In this document: one piece after another, positions 1 to 12,876 of the stretch
Numbering within the stretch: the first letter of the stretch is position 1
Layout of the letters: every line of letters begins with the position of its first letter
Assembly (NCBI RefSeq): GCF_019097595.1
Contig: NC_080718.1
Location: 16,761,157-16,825,156 of the forward strand
Length of the DNA stretch: 64,000 nt
Source: Hemibagrus wyckioides
Taxonomy: Eukaryota > Chordata > Actinopteri > Siluriformes > Bagridae
Direction of reading: 5' to 3'
Notes under the pieces: generated by a model
What the model was told of the DNA's origin: nothing
The model's database searches: none
Seen by the model: the letters and a program-made list of their open reading frames with translations, nothing else
Made by a program: the position numbers and the translations under genes

Positions 1-331
1 AGAAAGTGATTGTTCTCACTATAGAACCAAATGTATACCTTTTGGATACACAAACAAACCCCTAACCATTCGCTTGCCCAGGAAGGAGGAGATGCAGCAG
101 GTTTGATTTCATATCCTGGACTTTTAGTTCTGCAGTGAGGAATAGTTAAAAAAAAGCTGGTACACTGCTGCCACCTGGTGGCTCACAGAAAATATAGTAA
201 TATAATCAGAAGCATCATTCTGTGTCCTTTAGAATCTTATTTTGCCATGTAATCAAAGATGTGAAAGTGAAAATATATGCATATTGTGCATGAGAAAATA
301 TATATTAGTAAGCTTAACAATCAAACAAACA

Positions 332-334
<3 letters not shown>

Positions 335-380
<46 letters not shown>
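335..380. repeat. (CT)n microsatellite
   Basis: About 23 perfect CT units. The array abuts the left inverted repeat of the Tc1-like element that follows and appears to have replaced the outermost bases of that transposon. Confidence 0.95.
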
Positions 381-383
<3 letters not shown>

Positions 384-893
384 GCATAACATTATAAGCA
401 CTGACAGGTGAAGTGAATAACACTGATTATCTCCTCATCATGGTACCTGTTAGTGGGTGGGATATATTAGTCAGCAAGTGAACATTTTGTCCTCAAAGTT
501 GATGTGTTAGTAGCAGGAAAAATGGTCAAGAGTAAGGATTTCAGCGAGTTTGACAAGGGCCAAATTGTAATGGCTAGATGACTGGATCAGAGCATCTCCA
601 AAACTGCAGCTCTTGTGGGGTTTTCCCGGTCTGCAGTGGTCAGTATCTATCAAAAGTGGTCCAAGGAAGGAACAGTGGTGAACCGGTGACAGGGTCATGG
701 CCAAGGCTCATTGATGCACGTGGGGAGTAAAGGCTGGCCCGTGTGATCTGATCCAAACTGCTGACAAAGTTAATGCTGGTTCTGATAGAAATCTGTCAGA
801 ATGTACAGCGCAAGACAGGTCAGGACTGTTTTGGCAGCAAAAGGGGGACCAACACAATATTAAGCAGGTGATCATAATGTTATGCCTGATCGT
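381..893 (+). mobile_element. Degenerate, internally deleted Tc1-like DNA transposon
   Basis: A perfect 15-bp inverted repeat is visible: 381-395 (caggcataacattat) is the reverse complement of 874-888. Between the ends, the + strand carries the start of a Tc1-family transposase. This is known of many fish genomes; the match is from recall of the consensus. The DNA-binding, catalytic and C-terminal parts of a full 1.6 kb element do not fit in about 510 bp, so most of the catalytic core is deleted. The left tip merges into a CT microsatellite. The element cannot be active. Confidence 0.85.
522..800 (+). pseudogene. Tc1-like transposase fragment (N-terminal helix-turn-helix), broken
   Basis: Reading from ATG 522, the frame gives a typical Tc1 N-terminus beginning [19 protein letters not shown], followed by a paired-like helix-turn-helix that includes the segment KTAALVGFSRSAVVSIYQKW. 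Two in-frame TGA stops interrupt it, at 579-581 and 687-689. The frame is then disturbed near 700-720, and only a short stretch resembling the second DNA-binding part (EVNAGSD-like, near 766-790) remains. The DDE catalytic domain is absent. This is a dead transposase remnant, not a host gene. Confidence 0.8.
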
Positions 894-1390
894 CATATAT
901 ACATGTTTAGCATACATTTTTCCTGTTACTAAACCATGCAATACATCTGTCATGAAACATTCTATAATGTTCTTCCATATCTGAACTGAACCCCCTCATG
1001 ATTAGTCTCCTCCAGCTGATAAGATGAATCAGAATCTGTAGTGGAGATGAGAAGACATGTGATGAGATGAAAGAAATGATAAAATGAATGACTTTGGCTA
1101 GTTTGGTTTTCTGCGTCTATATTGTGAGAAAGAAAAAGGAACAGAAGAAAGAGTGAATGGGTGAGTGTGTGTTTGTGTCTGTGAGGATGACTGGGCCAGG
1201 CTGAGGCAGGCAGCCGCATCCACCTGAGATGATGCGTGTCACGGGGGGAAGTGATTGATTACATTAGCATGCGGCCCCTGGAGATGACTTCATCCTCTCG
1301 GCAACAGACAGATGGCAGCTGAAGCCTTTGCTGGGGGGAGTCTCAGGGGCTTAGTCAAGTGTGACGCTCCTGACCAACCTCTTCTCCATC

Positions 1391-1393
<3 letters not shown>

Positions 1394-1437
<44 letters not shown>
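1394..1437. repeat. (CT)n microsatellite
   Basis: Twenty-two CT units within a CT-rich stretch that continues imperfectly to about 1470. The Ser-Leu-rich and Glu-Arg-rich open frames seen here are produced by the repeat. Confidence 0.95.
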
Positions 1438-1441
<4 letters not shown>

Positions 1442-2098
1442 CTCCCTCTGTCTCTGTCCCTCTCTCTCCATCTATCCTGATATATTTCGGTGCACTTTCT
1501 CTTTTTCTAAGGCGGTATATTGGATATCCTTTTTTCTTCATCTTCTTGTAATAGGCTCTCTGTTAACACAGTGACCACAGGCTACATATTCATCTACTCT
1601 GAGACTTTTTTGGTGTAGAGGAGGAGGAGGACAAGAAGACTACATATACAAAGTACCAGCAAAGCCATTTGATCTCCACTGATGCTTGCATAATGGCTGT
1701 GTTGTGTTTGTTAGCTCTCTGTCTACATCAGCAGTGTATAATCTGAGGGCCCTGGTCCTCCCAGTGGCATGATCAACAACCATTGTTGGATTTTTTTATT
1801 ATTATTACCTGAACTTACATATCCTGGGCCGCATTCCCATTAAACCTTGGGGCTACAAACTAGAGGTTTCAAAAGAAAGACTTTTGACATTTCAAAGATT
1901 ATTTAATATTCATTTGTCTTTAGTATCTGCTTTATTCTGGTCATGGTTGAGCCTACCTTGGGCTAAAGACTAATAATGAGGGCCAAATGACCTAAAATGG
2001 GCCACTTGTTCAGTGCACGGCACCATGCACACACCCTTTACAACACTCATTCACAGATTTGGACAATTCAGAGTGCTGTTTGCATGTTTTTGGTCAGT

Positions 2099-2400
2099 GG
2101 CTGGAATAGTTTGTTGACACGTAACCATCACACCCACATGTAAGCCCAAGCTTTCCAAGTTCCAGCATGGCAGTGTCACTGTGCACAAAGCAGGGTGTGC
2201 AAATGTTGGAGTGGAAGAACTCGAGAGTCCTGACTTCACCCACACTGAACACCTTTGGGATGAACAGGAACAGCACCTCATGCTCTTGTGGCTGAATGAG
2301 CAAATCCCCAATAGCCACATTCCTAAATCTAGTGGAAACCCTATAAAGAAGAGTGGAGGTTATTATAACAGCGAAGAGCGACATCTGGAATGGGATGTAA
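2099..2400 (+). mobile_element. Truncated Tc1-type element (second family), transposase C-terminal fragment
   Basis: The left part (2099-2135) resembles the terminus of a common fish Tc1-type family whose end reads roughly ggccaaaagtttgtggaca. From 2150 the + strand carries the 3' part of a transposase: the translation includes DFTHTEHLWDEQEQ, recognisable as a decayed version of the Tc1 DD34E-type motif NPxExLWDEL. The right end, which should return to the inverted repeat, is missing; the sequence passes into a TCTA tetranucleotide array at 2411. Much of the internal sequence is absent compared with a full element. It is a non-functional relic; the family assignment is from memory. Confidence 0.7.
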
Positions 2401-2409
2401 TGGGATATA

Positions 2410-2586
<177 letters not shown>

Positions 2587-2676
2587 GTTCATTCATCTGT
2601 CCATCAGGTTAATAATACTATAGTGTAAACCTCATTACAAAGGTAAACAAAGCCTTCTGCTTTTTTGTCCCATAAG

Positions 2677-2701
2677 ATATATATATATATATATATATAT
2701 A
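2677..2701. repeat. (TA)n microsatellite
   Basis: Twelve AT units, uninterrupted. Confidence 0.9.
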
Positions 2702-4489
2702 GCTGCTTCTCTACAAATGTCCAGTTGGAGAGATTCTTTTCTAAATTGCATGAGGATGTTGTAAAATGTTGCTTCTTGTAAAATCTTGCACTTGTTTTCA
2801 TTTTTACCAGCTTTACTTCTTGAAAATAGTCATGATCAATTCCTCACATACTTGGTCGAGGTACCACATTTTTCCAAACTGCTGCTTGTTCAATGCCATA
2901 GTGCAGCTGAAAGTGCTTAGAGGAGAACACTAACTGTCATATTCAGTAAACATGAACTCACTGATGCCTACAGTTGGAGTCATGCTGATCGCTTGATTGT
3001 ACTCTATTTGCCAGGGATGTGGATTCATTGGTATTCAAATGCAGTGATAGAGAGAAACTTTAGGCAGCTTCTGGCACTCAGATATTTCCAGGGTACGTTC
3101 ATTTCTGTCTTATTTATATTGCGTACCTATTATGTTTATACATTATGTAGCTTAGCAAGAGAACTGTTAAAGCAGAGAATCCCAGCTGCCCTGTCTGTGT
3201 TCAGACCTGAGGATGACTCTTACACAGAGAACACCCTTTCTTCGTCTTTCTCTCATTCTTGCTCGGGCCTTTCTCTCTCTCTCCTTTTCTCTCTCCAGCA
3301 CTTAGCTTTGAAAACAGAGGCAGTCTTGCCCACTTCAAAGCTGCTCTTCTTCAGAAGTCGAAGCTAAATATTCGATAAATTATAGCTTTCTTGGCTGGCA
3401 TGTGAAGAGTTCATTTGTATCAATATCTTTGATTTTCACCAATGTTAGGTAATGAGCTGCTATAGCAAAAATGGAGCAGCATCCTTGGATAAAGCCTGGG
3501 GGTCTGGCTATATAGTTCATTAGTGATATTACAAAGTGCCATTTGATCTGTTCAGGTTTATGGCATTAGAATGTGGCTCCAGAGGACTGTGATGCTTAAG
3601 TGTACGCATTTCACTGTAATTAGAGGACTGTGTTCCCCTCTCTCTGTCTTCTCCCTCTGGTCATCCACAGGCTTGATCTGAGAGTAAATGGATACAAGGA
3701 ATGATAATGATTCTTTATGGCAGGTGCAGTTTTACAGATGACCAAAAGGTGGCAGTGGTCACACATCAGAACAGTACCAGCAGTTTTCCTTCAGCAGCCC
3801 AGGCACATCAAGGACAAGTGCTGAATGACATTGTGCTAAACACTGTCCACGTTAGATTAAAGCACACTGCTGCTCCGCAAGTTTGTGTGCCTCAGACTTT
3901 ATCAGCGATATCCAAATTTAAATGGGGGCTTGCATCGGTGGTGCTGATCCAACGTCTTTGCAGTTTTATCGGGTCTCATGGTTGGATTTCACATTAGACA
4001 GTTAAGAGAATTTAGATTCTTTAGAAGTCCTGTATGTTTGTGCACACTGGAATGTATATGAGGCAAATTCATATATGCATAAATATTATATATCATTTAA
4101 CCTCTCTGTCGTTACAGAAGGTCCCGTGTTTCCAGGAGAAAAAATATTTGCAAAGAAATAAGGTTCTAAATTCAAATGTTTCCAAAAAGTCAGAATATAA
4201 TTCAGAATATAGCATATAATATTTTTTGTGGAATGTTTGTAGGACTGATTGATGTGATACAAAATTGATATTGTAAGAAATTATGTGAGAATACACTTTT
4301 CTAAGATATACTCAATGTTTTAATTAATATATTAGAAATGTTAAATAATTGCAAACTGACTGGAAGCAGCTGATTTGATGCATAACTGATCTGATGTCTT
4401 TAAAATGGTAAAATGTTAAAATGATTCCCATTTTTTTCTTACAATATTAAATCATTTCATTTTTATTTGTCTTATTTGTCTGTTTGTAG

Positions 4490-4612
4490 GGCTTCGTCTC
4501 TAAGCTGGATGAGTTTATCCGCTGGCTGAGGGAAGCACTGGAGAGCACAGAGAACTGGACACCACCACGAGCCGATATCGAGAGCCTCAGACTTTACCTG
4601 GAAACACACCTT
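4490..4612 (+). CDS. akap6: akap6 exon (window exon 1), start of spectrin-like repeat 1
   Basis: The exon encodes 41 complete codons in phase 0, beginning GFVSKLDEFIRWLREALEST and ending LRLYLETHL. Its acceptor is a normal T-rich tract ending tttgtag at 4489 and its donor is gtgagt at 4613. The WLRE helix and the NWTPP segment match vertebrate AKAP6 just after its N-terminal region; length and phase match what I recall of the mammalian exon. Residues 1-41 of the 441-residue joined frame form the first helix of spectrin-like repeat 1, with the typical helix-A tryptophan in FIRWL. AKAP6 is a scaffold that places PKA, phosphodiesterase and calcineurin at the nuclear envelope in muscle and neurons; this part contributes to targeting, not kinase binding. 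A CA repeat lies just inside the downstream intron. Confidence 0.92.
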
Positions 4613-5091
4613 GTGAGTCCAACACACACACACACACACACTTGAACCATATGAAGTGGCCATGCAGCCATACTGGAATGTTCCCGTCATTCTTATTAAT
4701 CAGTTTCTTTCTCACACACTAGAGATGCACTCCCTAAAAGCTTCACAGTGGAACCGTTATTTCAGTGATGGGAGTGTGAGGGATTGAAACAGTAGCCTTC
4801 TCCCATACAGCAGTGATCATTTATTTACTACACGATCAGGGATACAAGGCCAGGCTGATATTGAACAGTTATTACAAACTATAAAAATTGCAAAGCCTTC
4901 AGATTTCAGAGCAAAGGCCTCATCACCATGTTCACACCATTTTTACTCTTCTAAGAGAAACATCACATTGAGTTTTATTAGGAAAGGCTGCACTCCTTCA
5001 TACTGATGTAGAGATGTGCAGAGATGTGTTTTTTACAGATTTAATGTCTGACTCATAGCCCAGCTGCCACATGGAATGTGAGTGTGTGTGT

Positions 5092-5103
5092 GTGTGTGTG
5101 TGT
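5092..5103. repeat. Short (GT)n tract
   Basis: Six GT units following a gagtgtg stretch. Confidence 0.8.
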
Positions 5104-5600
5104 AGCATGGCTCTTTCCGGTACCCATGGGAGAATTATAACACGGGGGTTGACTGCAGGGGGAGAGGGAGGGCTGTGTTTATAAGGCATTGAGGGATGGT
5201 GTGAAATGAAACGGCTATTGATTGAGCTTGATGGTGGATCCAGGTCCCTGAATCACATTAACGAGGGACGCGGCAGCCTGTGTTGGCAAATGAGTAGCAG
5301 GGATAAGAGCTTGCAGTTACAGAGAACACACACACACACACAACACACACTATTCAAAGATGTTTAAACTAAGGAAAATAAAAAGGTTATATATTAGGCT
5401 ATGGATACATTCCAAGGCAAGGTGCTCAGTCCTGATTTAAGTTCATCATTTTGATTGTCCCGGATCCAATACTAGCCTGAATACTAAATTGAACTGCATG
5501 CACAAAAGTATTCCTATCACAATGAATTTACAGTGACCCAATTACGGCAAGTGAAATAAAAATGTGTAAATAAAATACATATTGCAAATCCAATTTTTTG

Positions 5601-5602
<2 letters not shown>

Positions 5603-5636
<34 letters not shown>
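5603..5636. repeat. (AT)n microsatellite
   Basis: About 17 AT units, then a gtatgtat transition. Confidence 0.9.
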
Positions 5637-5644
<8 letters not shown>

Positions 5645-5977
5645 ATCACAGATTTTATTTTGCTGGATATTATGAACAGAAAATGTCTCAGACTTTTTCA
5701 TTTCTTATTTTGGCCGACTTTCATTTGTGATACTGAAATCTGATACAGATTTGACGTGCGTTCAGAATTTGTGTGACTTTTTCAACACTCCTTCTCAGTA
5801 CGTATGACAACTGTGCGCTGGTAGGAATTAGTCTCGTGAGCAGTGTTCTCAAGTGCATGTGCCCTGATCAGACTAGTGCTGTATATAGAGCAGATTAACA
5901 AGAGAATGTGAACAACCCAAGAAAAAAAGAATTAAATTTTAGCTGTAAACTGAAATCGAACACTTTTTAAATTACTG

Positions 5978-6093
5978 TATTATTATTATTATTATTATTA
6001 TCATCATCATCAAAACACCAATAATAATAATAATAAAAAAAAATAAAAATAATAATGGTTATTATTATTATTATAATAATTATAATAATAATA
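5978..6093. repeat. TTA/TAA trinucleotide region with inverted arrangement
   Basis: A (TTA)n tract (5979-6000), an atc stretch, an (ATA)n tract (6018-6036), then a further TTA and TAA block. The complementary trinucleotide runs could fold back on each other. No transposon ends are recognisable. Confidence 0.75.
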
Positions 6094-6156
6094 ATTCTGA
6101 CACTAAATATCTAAAGATACTTGCAACCTTAATCTGGCAAAACATACTTAATATAT

Positions 6157-6216
<60 letters not shown>
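6157..6216. repeat. (TAGA)n microsatellite
   Basis: Fifteen TAGA units, perfect. It is directly joined to a LINE-like tail, so it probably represents the 3' tail of that retrotransposon read on the other strand. Confidence 0.95.
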
Positions 6217-6293
6217 CTTTGTTGATCCCATGAGGGAAATTCTTGGGTTATAGCAGCTTAGACAGTTACAAGATACAACACATACAAAAATAT
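6217..6293 (-). mobile_element. Possible 3' end of a non-LTR retrotransposon
   Basis: The + strand reads ctttgttgatcccatgaggg followed by aaattcttgggttatagcag. On the - strand this becomes a GAATTTCCC...GGGATCAACAAAG tail running into a TCTA repeat, which is a common 3' terminus of fish LINE elements. Only about 75 bp is recognisable; no reverse transcriptase is present. The family is uncertain. Confidence 0.5.
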
Positions 6294-8544
6294 AAAATGT
6301 AAAATTATTAATATATTAATATAAATTATTAATATATATTTACTTAATATGAATGGATGAAAAAAATGGCAGATCTGTTATGCTGTAATAGGAATGTCAC
6401 TGGTATGGTTTGGGTTTACTTGTCCCCTTTAGAGCATCACTGCAAATCAGTACCAAGTTACTCAGTCTGATCATCCTATGATGAAGCATTTCTATCAGTG
6501 ATCTCTTCTAGCTTAATGAGTATGAAAAATATTGAACTCTATGGCCTGTAGGGCTATGCGGCCACCGGAACTCAACTGGATCGAAAACCATCAGAGGTTT
6601 TGGACCAACATGTTAAACACCACCATCACTCTATACCACCATCATCATCCTCATTCACTCTAAGCACATTGTTACATTGTATAATAATATATGAATATTA
6701 TACCTTAATATTATAATACTTGTAAGGTATAAATATAATAAAATCAGTCCTAAAAGTAGAAAAAAAGAAAGAAAACATTTTCAGAATTAAATTCCGGTGG
6801 GGAATGCTGGGAATCTGATCTGAGGCACCTCTAGTCTTTTTTTCCATTTCCTACAACCCAGTTTTGTGGACATTCACAATTTATACAACAGTTAGTTCTG
6901 GTCCACTAATTTGATTGGACGAGCGGTGCTCCAGCAGTGCTTATATTTAGTATGAGCTCACTGAGACGTTTCACTGTTTGTATCACTCTGCTCGTCTATG
7001 TTCGCCACGTAAAATTCCAATTCTACCGATATATTACAGTAGAGTTAGCGACGTCATCAGCGGACATGGTGAACGATGCATTTTTCATGAACTTCTTCTC
7101 TAAAATATGAATGCTTGTCAGATGAAGATGAAAAGGAAGAAGGGAAGCCAATTTCACCAGATTTACTTATTTTATTCATAACACATATGAACAAACTTAC
7201 TAAAGGCCAATTCACACCAAAAGCACTTATGAAGAGATTTCAAGCTTCTGTTGTGCCCAAGACTTAAATCCATACCAGCTGTGAAACGCAGCCTGAAAAC
7301 ACTTCCATCCTGTCCATCATGCTGTGTGTTTACACACATGGAAGTGAAACAGAAACTCCGCAGAAATTCATGCAAATTCATAAAGAAAAATGATATTGCT
7401 CTAATAACATGAGGGTCAAGCATTTAAAAACTGCTATGCTATAAAAGTTATGCTGTGGATTTTCACCTTCTCATAGTTCATGTTCATGGTTCATGACTCT
7501 GGTGCTTTATACTTAATCCCACTTTAACAAAAATCACCAAAGTAACAACTATTCACTGTACGGTAATTATTTAAAGTGCAAAATAGTTTTTTAGCTGTTG
7601 TGAAGCAGATTATTTACAAGGTCCTCAAGCATGGAATTGAATTGAGTTAGGAAGAGATCACGACTTGCAGAGAATCCAATATTTCAAACCTGTTAATGTA
7701 ACATGAGTGGCTTGTATTGCAGTCAGACATAATGGGTAAGAGGCATCTTATATGTACAACCATGAGCATTTAGTTCTACTGATAAACATACAAAGTAAAA
7801 AATTTGGCAACAAACCATTAACTATAGCTCATCTAGCATTTCATTTACAGTATACAGTATGCATAACACGACTCATGTCTTTTACACCAAATGAAACTAA
7901 TCCTGTCTATATTTTATTATATATTTACACTGTGGATTTTAGACTGTTGGAGTTTAAAGTAAAAACATATACATATATCTATGCTAAAGGTTTATTACAC
8001 TACCACTAAAATATTATTGTCAAATCTAGTGACGAAAAAAGAAAATCTCTTTTCTGTAAGTCCTGTCAGTCAGCTGGTTATTGCTACCACTGAAAAGCGA
8101 TATAAAATCTGTAAGTGAAATCTAACCATATGTCATTACGGAAATGTTATTGCACTGCACTGCGAACTCTCGGATCTTTAAAGGGAATGAGAGGAACTGA
8201 TTTGAGAGGAGAGATTTGTTTGGATATTACAGCAGCAAGACTTCAGTGACAGCACCACACCTCGATAATAATGTATTCATTCAAACCCAATCCTTTTTTT
8301 TCCCACATTGCTCTGTGCCATGTTTCCGACTACGCCTGTGGTGATGAAAATACCAGCACATATAAAATGGCGAGCTCCGTTGGCTTTAACATAGAATCGA
8401 CACACTCAAATTCCATCAAACCACCACACCACACCACAACACACACCCCATTGGTCCCCAGACACTGTCTGAGCTAATGGTATTCTCTCGCCTCTATCTA
8501 TCACCTCCTTCACACACGCAGACACACTCACACACCCTCTCCTG

Positions 8545-8699
<155 letters not shown>

Positions 8700-11237
8700 A
8701 TTTGGGGATTATGCAGGGGGGAAGCTTGTGGTCCAGTGGTTGCTTCGGGCACATCTATTGGTGTCACGTCAGTGATAACCTGGCTGCCCTGCTGTCAGGT
8801 CTGAGCAGGAGAGTCAAAGTGTACGAGCTGAGCTGCCTACCTGCTCCTGCACACAGTTCCAACACAACAAAACACTTACCAACAACAACACGGCACAACA
8901 AAACACGCCTCACGTGCCAAGCTCCTGACAAACCGGCAGCTTGATTGCATATATACACACCAAACACACACTCCAGGACACGGGAGAAGGTCTTAGTTTC
9001 GCATGGGAAATTTATGCAGATTATATTTCCTCTATGACTTGAGAGTGGTCAAGGTAAAGGGTGTTAAAAAAGGAAGCAAGGGCACTTTGCTTTTGTCGAG
9101 AGTGATCATGCACTCCAAGAAATTGTCCTCTCTTGTGAAGCTTTACAGCAGCAGGAGTCTACAGCAAGATGCACTGTGTATTAAATACAACCTGATAACC
9201 TCATAAAAAGATGATGCGCACAGGATTATTGGTGACAGTCAAGCATGAATTAAAAGTGTATCTCTTCTTAAAAAGAATCTTCTTTAGAAGATTTTAATAT
9301 GATTGTGATATTCATTCCCTTGCTCTTATTAAGGTTTAGTATTTGATTTCATCATTTTTATTTTCTTCCTCCAATTAATATATGATAATATATGATAGCA
9401 CACAGAAAGTCCTTTCCACACAGACTGAACGTTTGTATTAGCATTCTCATTCTGGTGTGTGATTTTTTTTTTAAAGGCATTCAGTCAGTGACAGATATCT
9501 GGTATTGCTGGCTTTTGTTTATTTGTTTACTCATTTTTAAGGTGTTTAGGTCTGTAAAGGATATCAATTCAGTCTGTATTCAGAGCCATAAATAAGCGTT
9601 CTTCACACTTGCTCTTGTCTGTCATCGGTGATAGATGTGCATGTGTGCTGATCCATCACCAGCGTATCCCCCTCACTCCATCTCCGCATCAGAAACTGCT
9701 GCCTTCCTTAACCTTCTCATCTTCCAGCCTACACCCAGGCAGCCTAAAGTATTGGACAGCTCATTTAGCATATGCGCAATTCATATTCATTTAGAGCACC
9801 TATGAGAATGTTTAAAGCTTTTGGGATCAAGTCACATCATTTTTCTCCGCATCCAGCAGGTTATAACCAGTGCTATAATACATTTCTTAAGATACATTAA
9901 TTCAAAAAGGAAAAAGAGTTGATTAAATACTGAAAGCATTAACAGTGATAAAGTGTTGCATACAGGCCTGTACTAACAGAATCAATATTAAGTGTTGGTC
10001 TTTATGAGAAGACAATGGATATGTTTAGAGATGAGATGTTTTTCTGATTATGGTTTAAAATAGTTTACATTTTTCAAGCTTAATACAATGTGTTATTAGA
10101 AAGTCTTGCTGTGATTATGGTGACCTGTAAAATGTATGATGTATCAGTACAGTATTATTGAGCCCTGCCATGTTAAGACCCGACTTTACAAAACACTTCA
10201 AATCAAAAATCAACACACAGAAAGACAAAATCGAGTCTTTTAGAAACCATACCCCTGCCCAATAAAGCCCTAGATTTACACAAACCAGATGCAGATAAAT
10301 GCAAAAACTCACAGATCACTAAGATTGGCTAATGTTGCTGTGATTGACAGGGGAAAGAGAATAGGTCATCCCTCCCATAAATGGCTGTTGTATCCTGAGG
10401 ATAGGGGCAATGCTCTTGGGAGCCCAGTTTTTTTTTATTTGAGATATTTATTTGAAGCAGTTACTGCTGAGTCAACAGGATAAAGCAAAGGTCTCTGTTT
10501 GGTCGTCTGCCATTTCAGTCAAATGACCAAGTTCAATGAAAAGCAGGAGATTATGAGAGTAACCACGGCATCCACTCCATCCACAGTTGCAGAGGAAGTG
10601 TCTCATCCCTTGATGATGGCAAGGAGGCTTGTTTATGAAAAAAATCCAGTTTATTGCTAGTTTAATGCCTAAGTAGACAGACATACATACAGACAGAGTG
10701 AGTCCTAGGCAGGTAGAAATTATTCATTATACATGCCAGTAGACATTCTGATGTACAGGAGTGAAGGCTGGTAGAGCTGCATGCAGAACACTAGTGAACA
10801 TGGATATTGTCAGAGAGACAGGCACAGACAAAGAGGCCTCTTCTCTAGACAGAGGCAGAGGGAAAGATAGAGGGATGCTCAGATAGCCAGTGGCAGCTCC
10901 AGGCTCTCTCGGCAGGACCAGTCAGATCAGACCAGCCGGTAATGGTGTGAAACAGGGCTGGGGGAGATGTGAGGAGATGAGAATGGAAGGGGAAGATGGC
11001 CCTAGGCACCTCACTGCAGGCCGCCTCGTGGGATCGCTCTCCCTGCACACCCTCCACCCCCGCCTCACATCTTCAACCACACAGCACTCCCCCCCACCTC
11101 TCCTCCAGGAGCCGGGATAATGCTCTCTACACTTTGATTACACTTAGCAAGTGGAGAGCCCTCTGTTGGGTATTATCAAAACCAATCAACATGAAAGTTT
11201 GCGCTGCGGCAGTGGCACCCACTGAGAGGGAGCTACG

Positions 11238-11239
<2 letters not shown>

Positions 11240-11275
<36 letters not shown>
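11240..11275. repeat. (GT)n microsatellite
   Basis: Eighteen perfect GT units. Confidence 0.95.
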
Positions 11276-11279
<4 letters not shown>

Positions 11280-11887
11280 GATTTGGGAAAGGGAGTGTAG
11301 TAGTTGAAATAGAGACATCAGAATAAATGGACAGGCGCTCGGGGGAAGCGCACACGCCCGAGAGTTATGGGACGCACGTCTGATGGATCCTTTGAGCCAG
11401 GAAGGAAGGTACACTATTGTATCACTCTTTAGAAAGACAGAAAGGGAGAGAAGAAAGAGTAAAATAGTTTCTCCCTTGCTGAATGGAGTGGGCTTCGGAG
11501 GTCATTTTCTGGAGGGCACATCTGTGGGAGAAATGGCTTCAGTTTTATAATGTCATTTGAATATTAGTTTATGCCACGGATGATGTATTAGAGGGACGTC
11601 TGTCATTTGTTAATAATTCAGCACGCCACAGATAGCAGGGTTGACTCAGACAAATACGCGTAGAAGGAGAATAGAGGCTCCAATGCACAGAGGCACGCCG
11701 CTTTATGAATAATGTGTGTTTGAGGTCTGGGAGTGTGTGAAGGATCTTTAGAGGTTGTGTGAAGCCAGTGTGTCAAGAGATTATGTGCATTTTCAGCAAT
11801 TGCACAAAGGCCCCTAATGTGACTTATGAGCATTTGTTTCAAGAGTGCAGATGAATCGAGATGAAAGGAGACAGTGCTGCCGGTGGG

Positions 11888-11904
11888 GTGTGTGTTTGTG
11901 TGTA

Positions 11905-11946
<42 letters not shown>
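11888..11946. repeat. Compound (GT)n-(GA)n microsatellite
   Basis: GT units with two interruptions (11888-11920), then thirteen GA units. It lies about 230 bp upstream of the exon 2 acceptor. Confidence 0.93.
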
Positions 11947-11947
<1 letters not shown>

Positions 11948-12174
11948 TGTAACAGAGACTCTGACAATGGTATGAGGGACTATTTGAGTTAAAGAGAAAA
12001 TATCTCAGATTATATTATGTGCATATGTGGGTATGTGTGTGTGTGAATGAGAGACACAGGGAGCGTGAAAGCATGAGGAAATGTGTGAGATATAAACTGT
12101 GTGAGTGTGAGGATATTTCTCTGCATGGAGATATCATGCTGTGTGTGTTTCTGTTCGTGTGTGTGTGTGTGCAG

Positions 12175-12271
12175 AGCTTCAAGCTGAATGTGGACAGTCA
12201 CTGCGCTCTGAAAGACAGTCTACTGGAGGAGGGGAAGCAACTGCTGGAACTCATCACCTGCCACAAATCAG
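12175..12271 (+). CDS. akap6: akap6 exon (window exon 2), spectrin-like repeat 1
   Basis: The exon encodes 32 codons plus one base: SFKLNVDSHCALKDSLLEEG, continuing through LLELITCHKS. The SFKLNVDSHCALK stretch is nearly identical to the vertebrate AKAP6 protein as I recall it, and is the strongest single identifier in the window. The donor is G|gtagtg at 12272; the leftover G joins GC of the next exon to give Gly. The acceptor gcag (12171-12174) is preceded by seven GT units rather than a polypyrimidine tract. Residues 42-73 of the joined frame form the central helix of repeat 1. The larger open frame around this exon simply reads into both introns. Confidence 0.93.
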
Positions 12272-12591
12272 GTAGTGCACCGGCAAGCTGCACATTTATT
12301 ATTAATGTTTATATTAACATACTGACCTTCAGAATTTATAAATCCTCAAATAAGCGCTTCTCAGCCATCGCCGCTACTGCATGCTCGCCTTTTCACATCC
12401 ACTCTGAGCGCGTCTGGCTGAATTGAGTTGTGGGATAAAGCAGCGAGTGGAATGTGAGCAGACGCAATAGTGCAGTGCTCTGTATGAAGAGAGCTGGAAT
12501 TAAGAACAGCGGGAACTAAAGTCAAAGGCCACCTACTAGACCTGCTCTCACATCTCCCTCTATCCCAGTCCTGTTTTCTCTTCCTCAATCT

Positions 12592-12593
12592 TT

Positions 12594-12668
<75 letters not shown>
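12592..12668. repeat. (TTTC)n microsatellite
   Basis: About 19 perfect TTTC units. Confidence 0.96.
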
Positions 12669-12854
12669 ATGATTATTTCCCTGAAGCCTCTGGCAGAGGG
12701 CTGTGCAAATGTACAAATCCACTAAGCTGACCTCCCTGTCAGCTGGTTAAGCCAGACACTATTAAATATGCAGATGGCCGCCCGGAGCAGGACTGTTCTT
12801 ACCGTGCCCATCAGACCATGCCCCTCATACCAAGCTCCCTCATACCAATCTCTT

Positions 12855-12876
12855 ACACACACACACACACACACAC
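12855..12876. repeat. (AC)n microsatellite
   Basis: Eleven AC units. Confidence 0.9.

Noticed and set aside
2993..3367. Plus-strand 124-codon open frame as a missing upstream akap6 exon
   Set aside because: It bears no resemblance to AKAP6 and ends in CT-rich low-complexity sequence.
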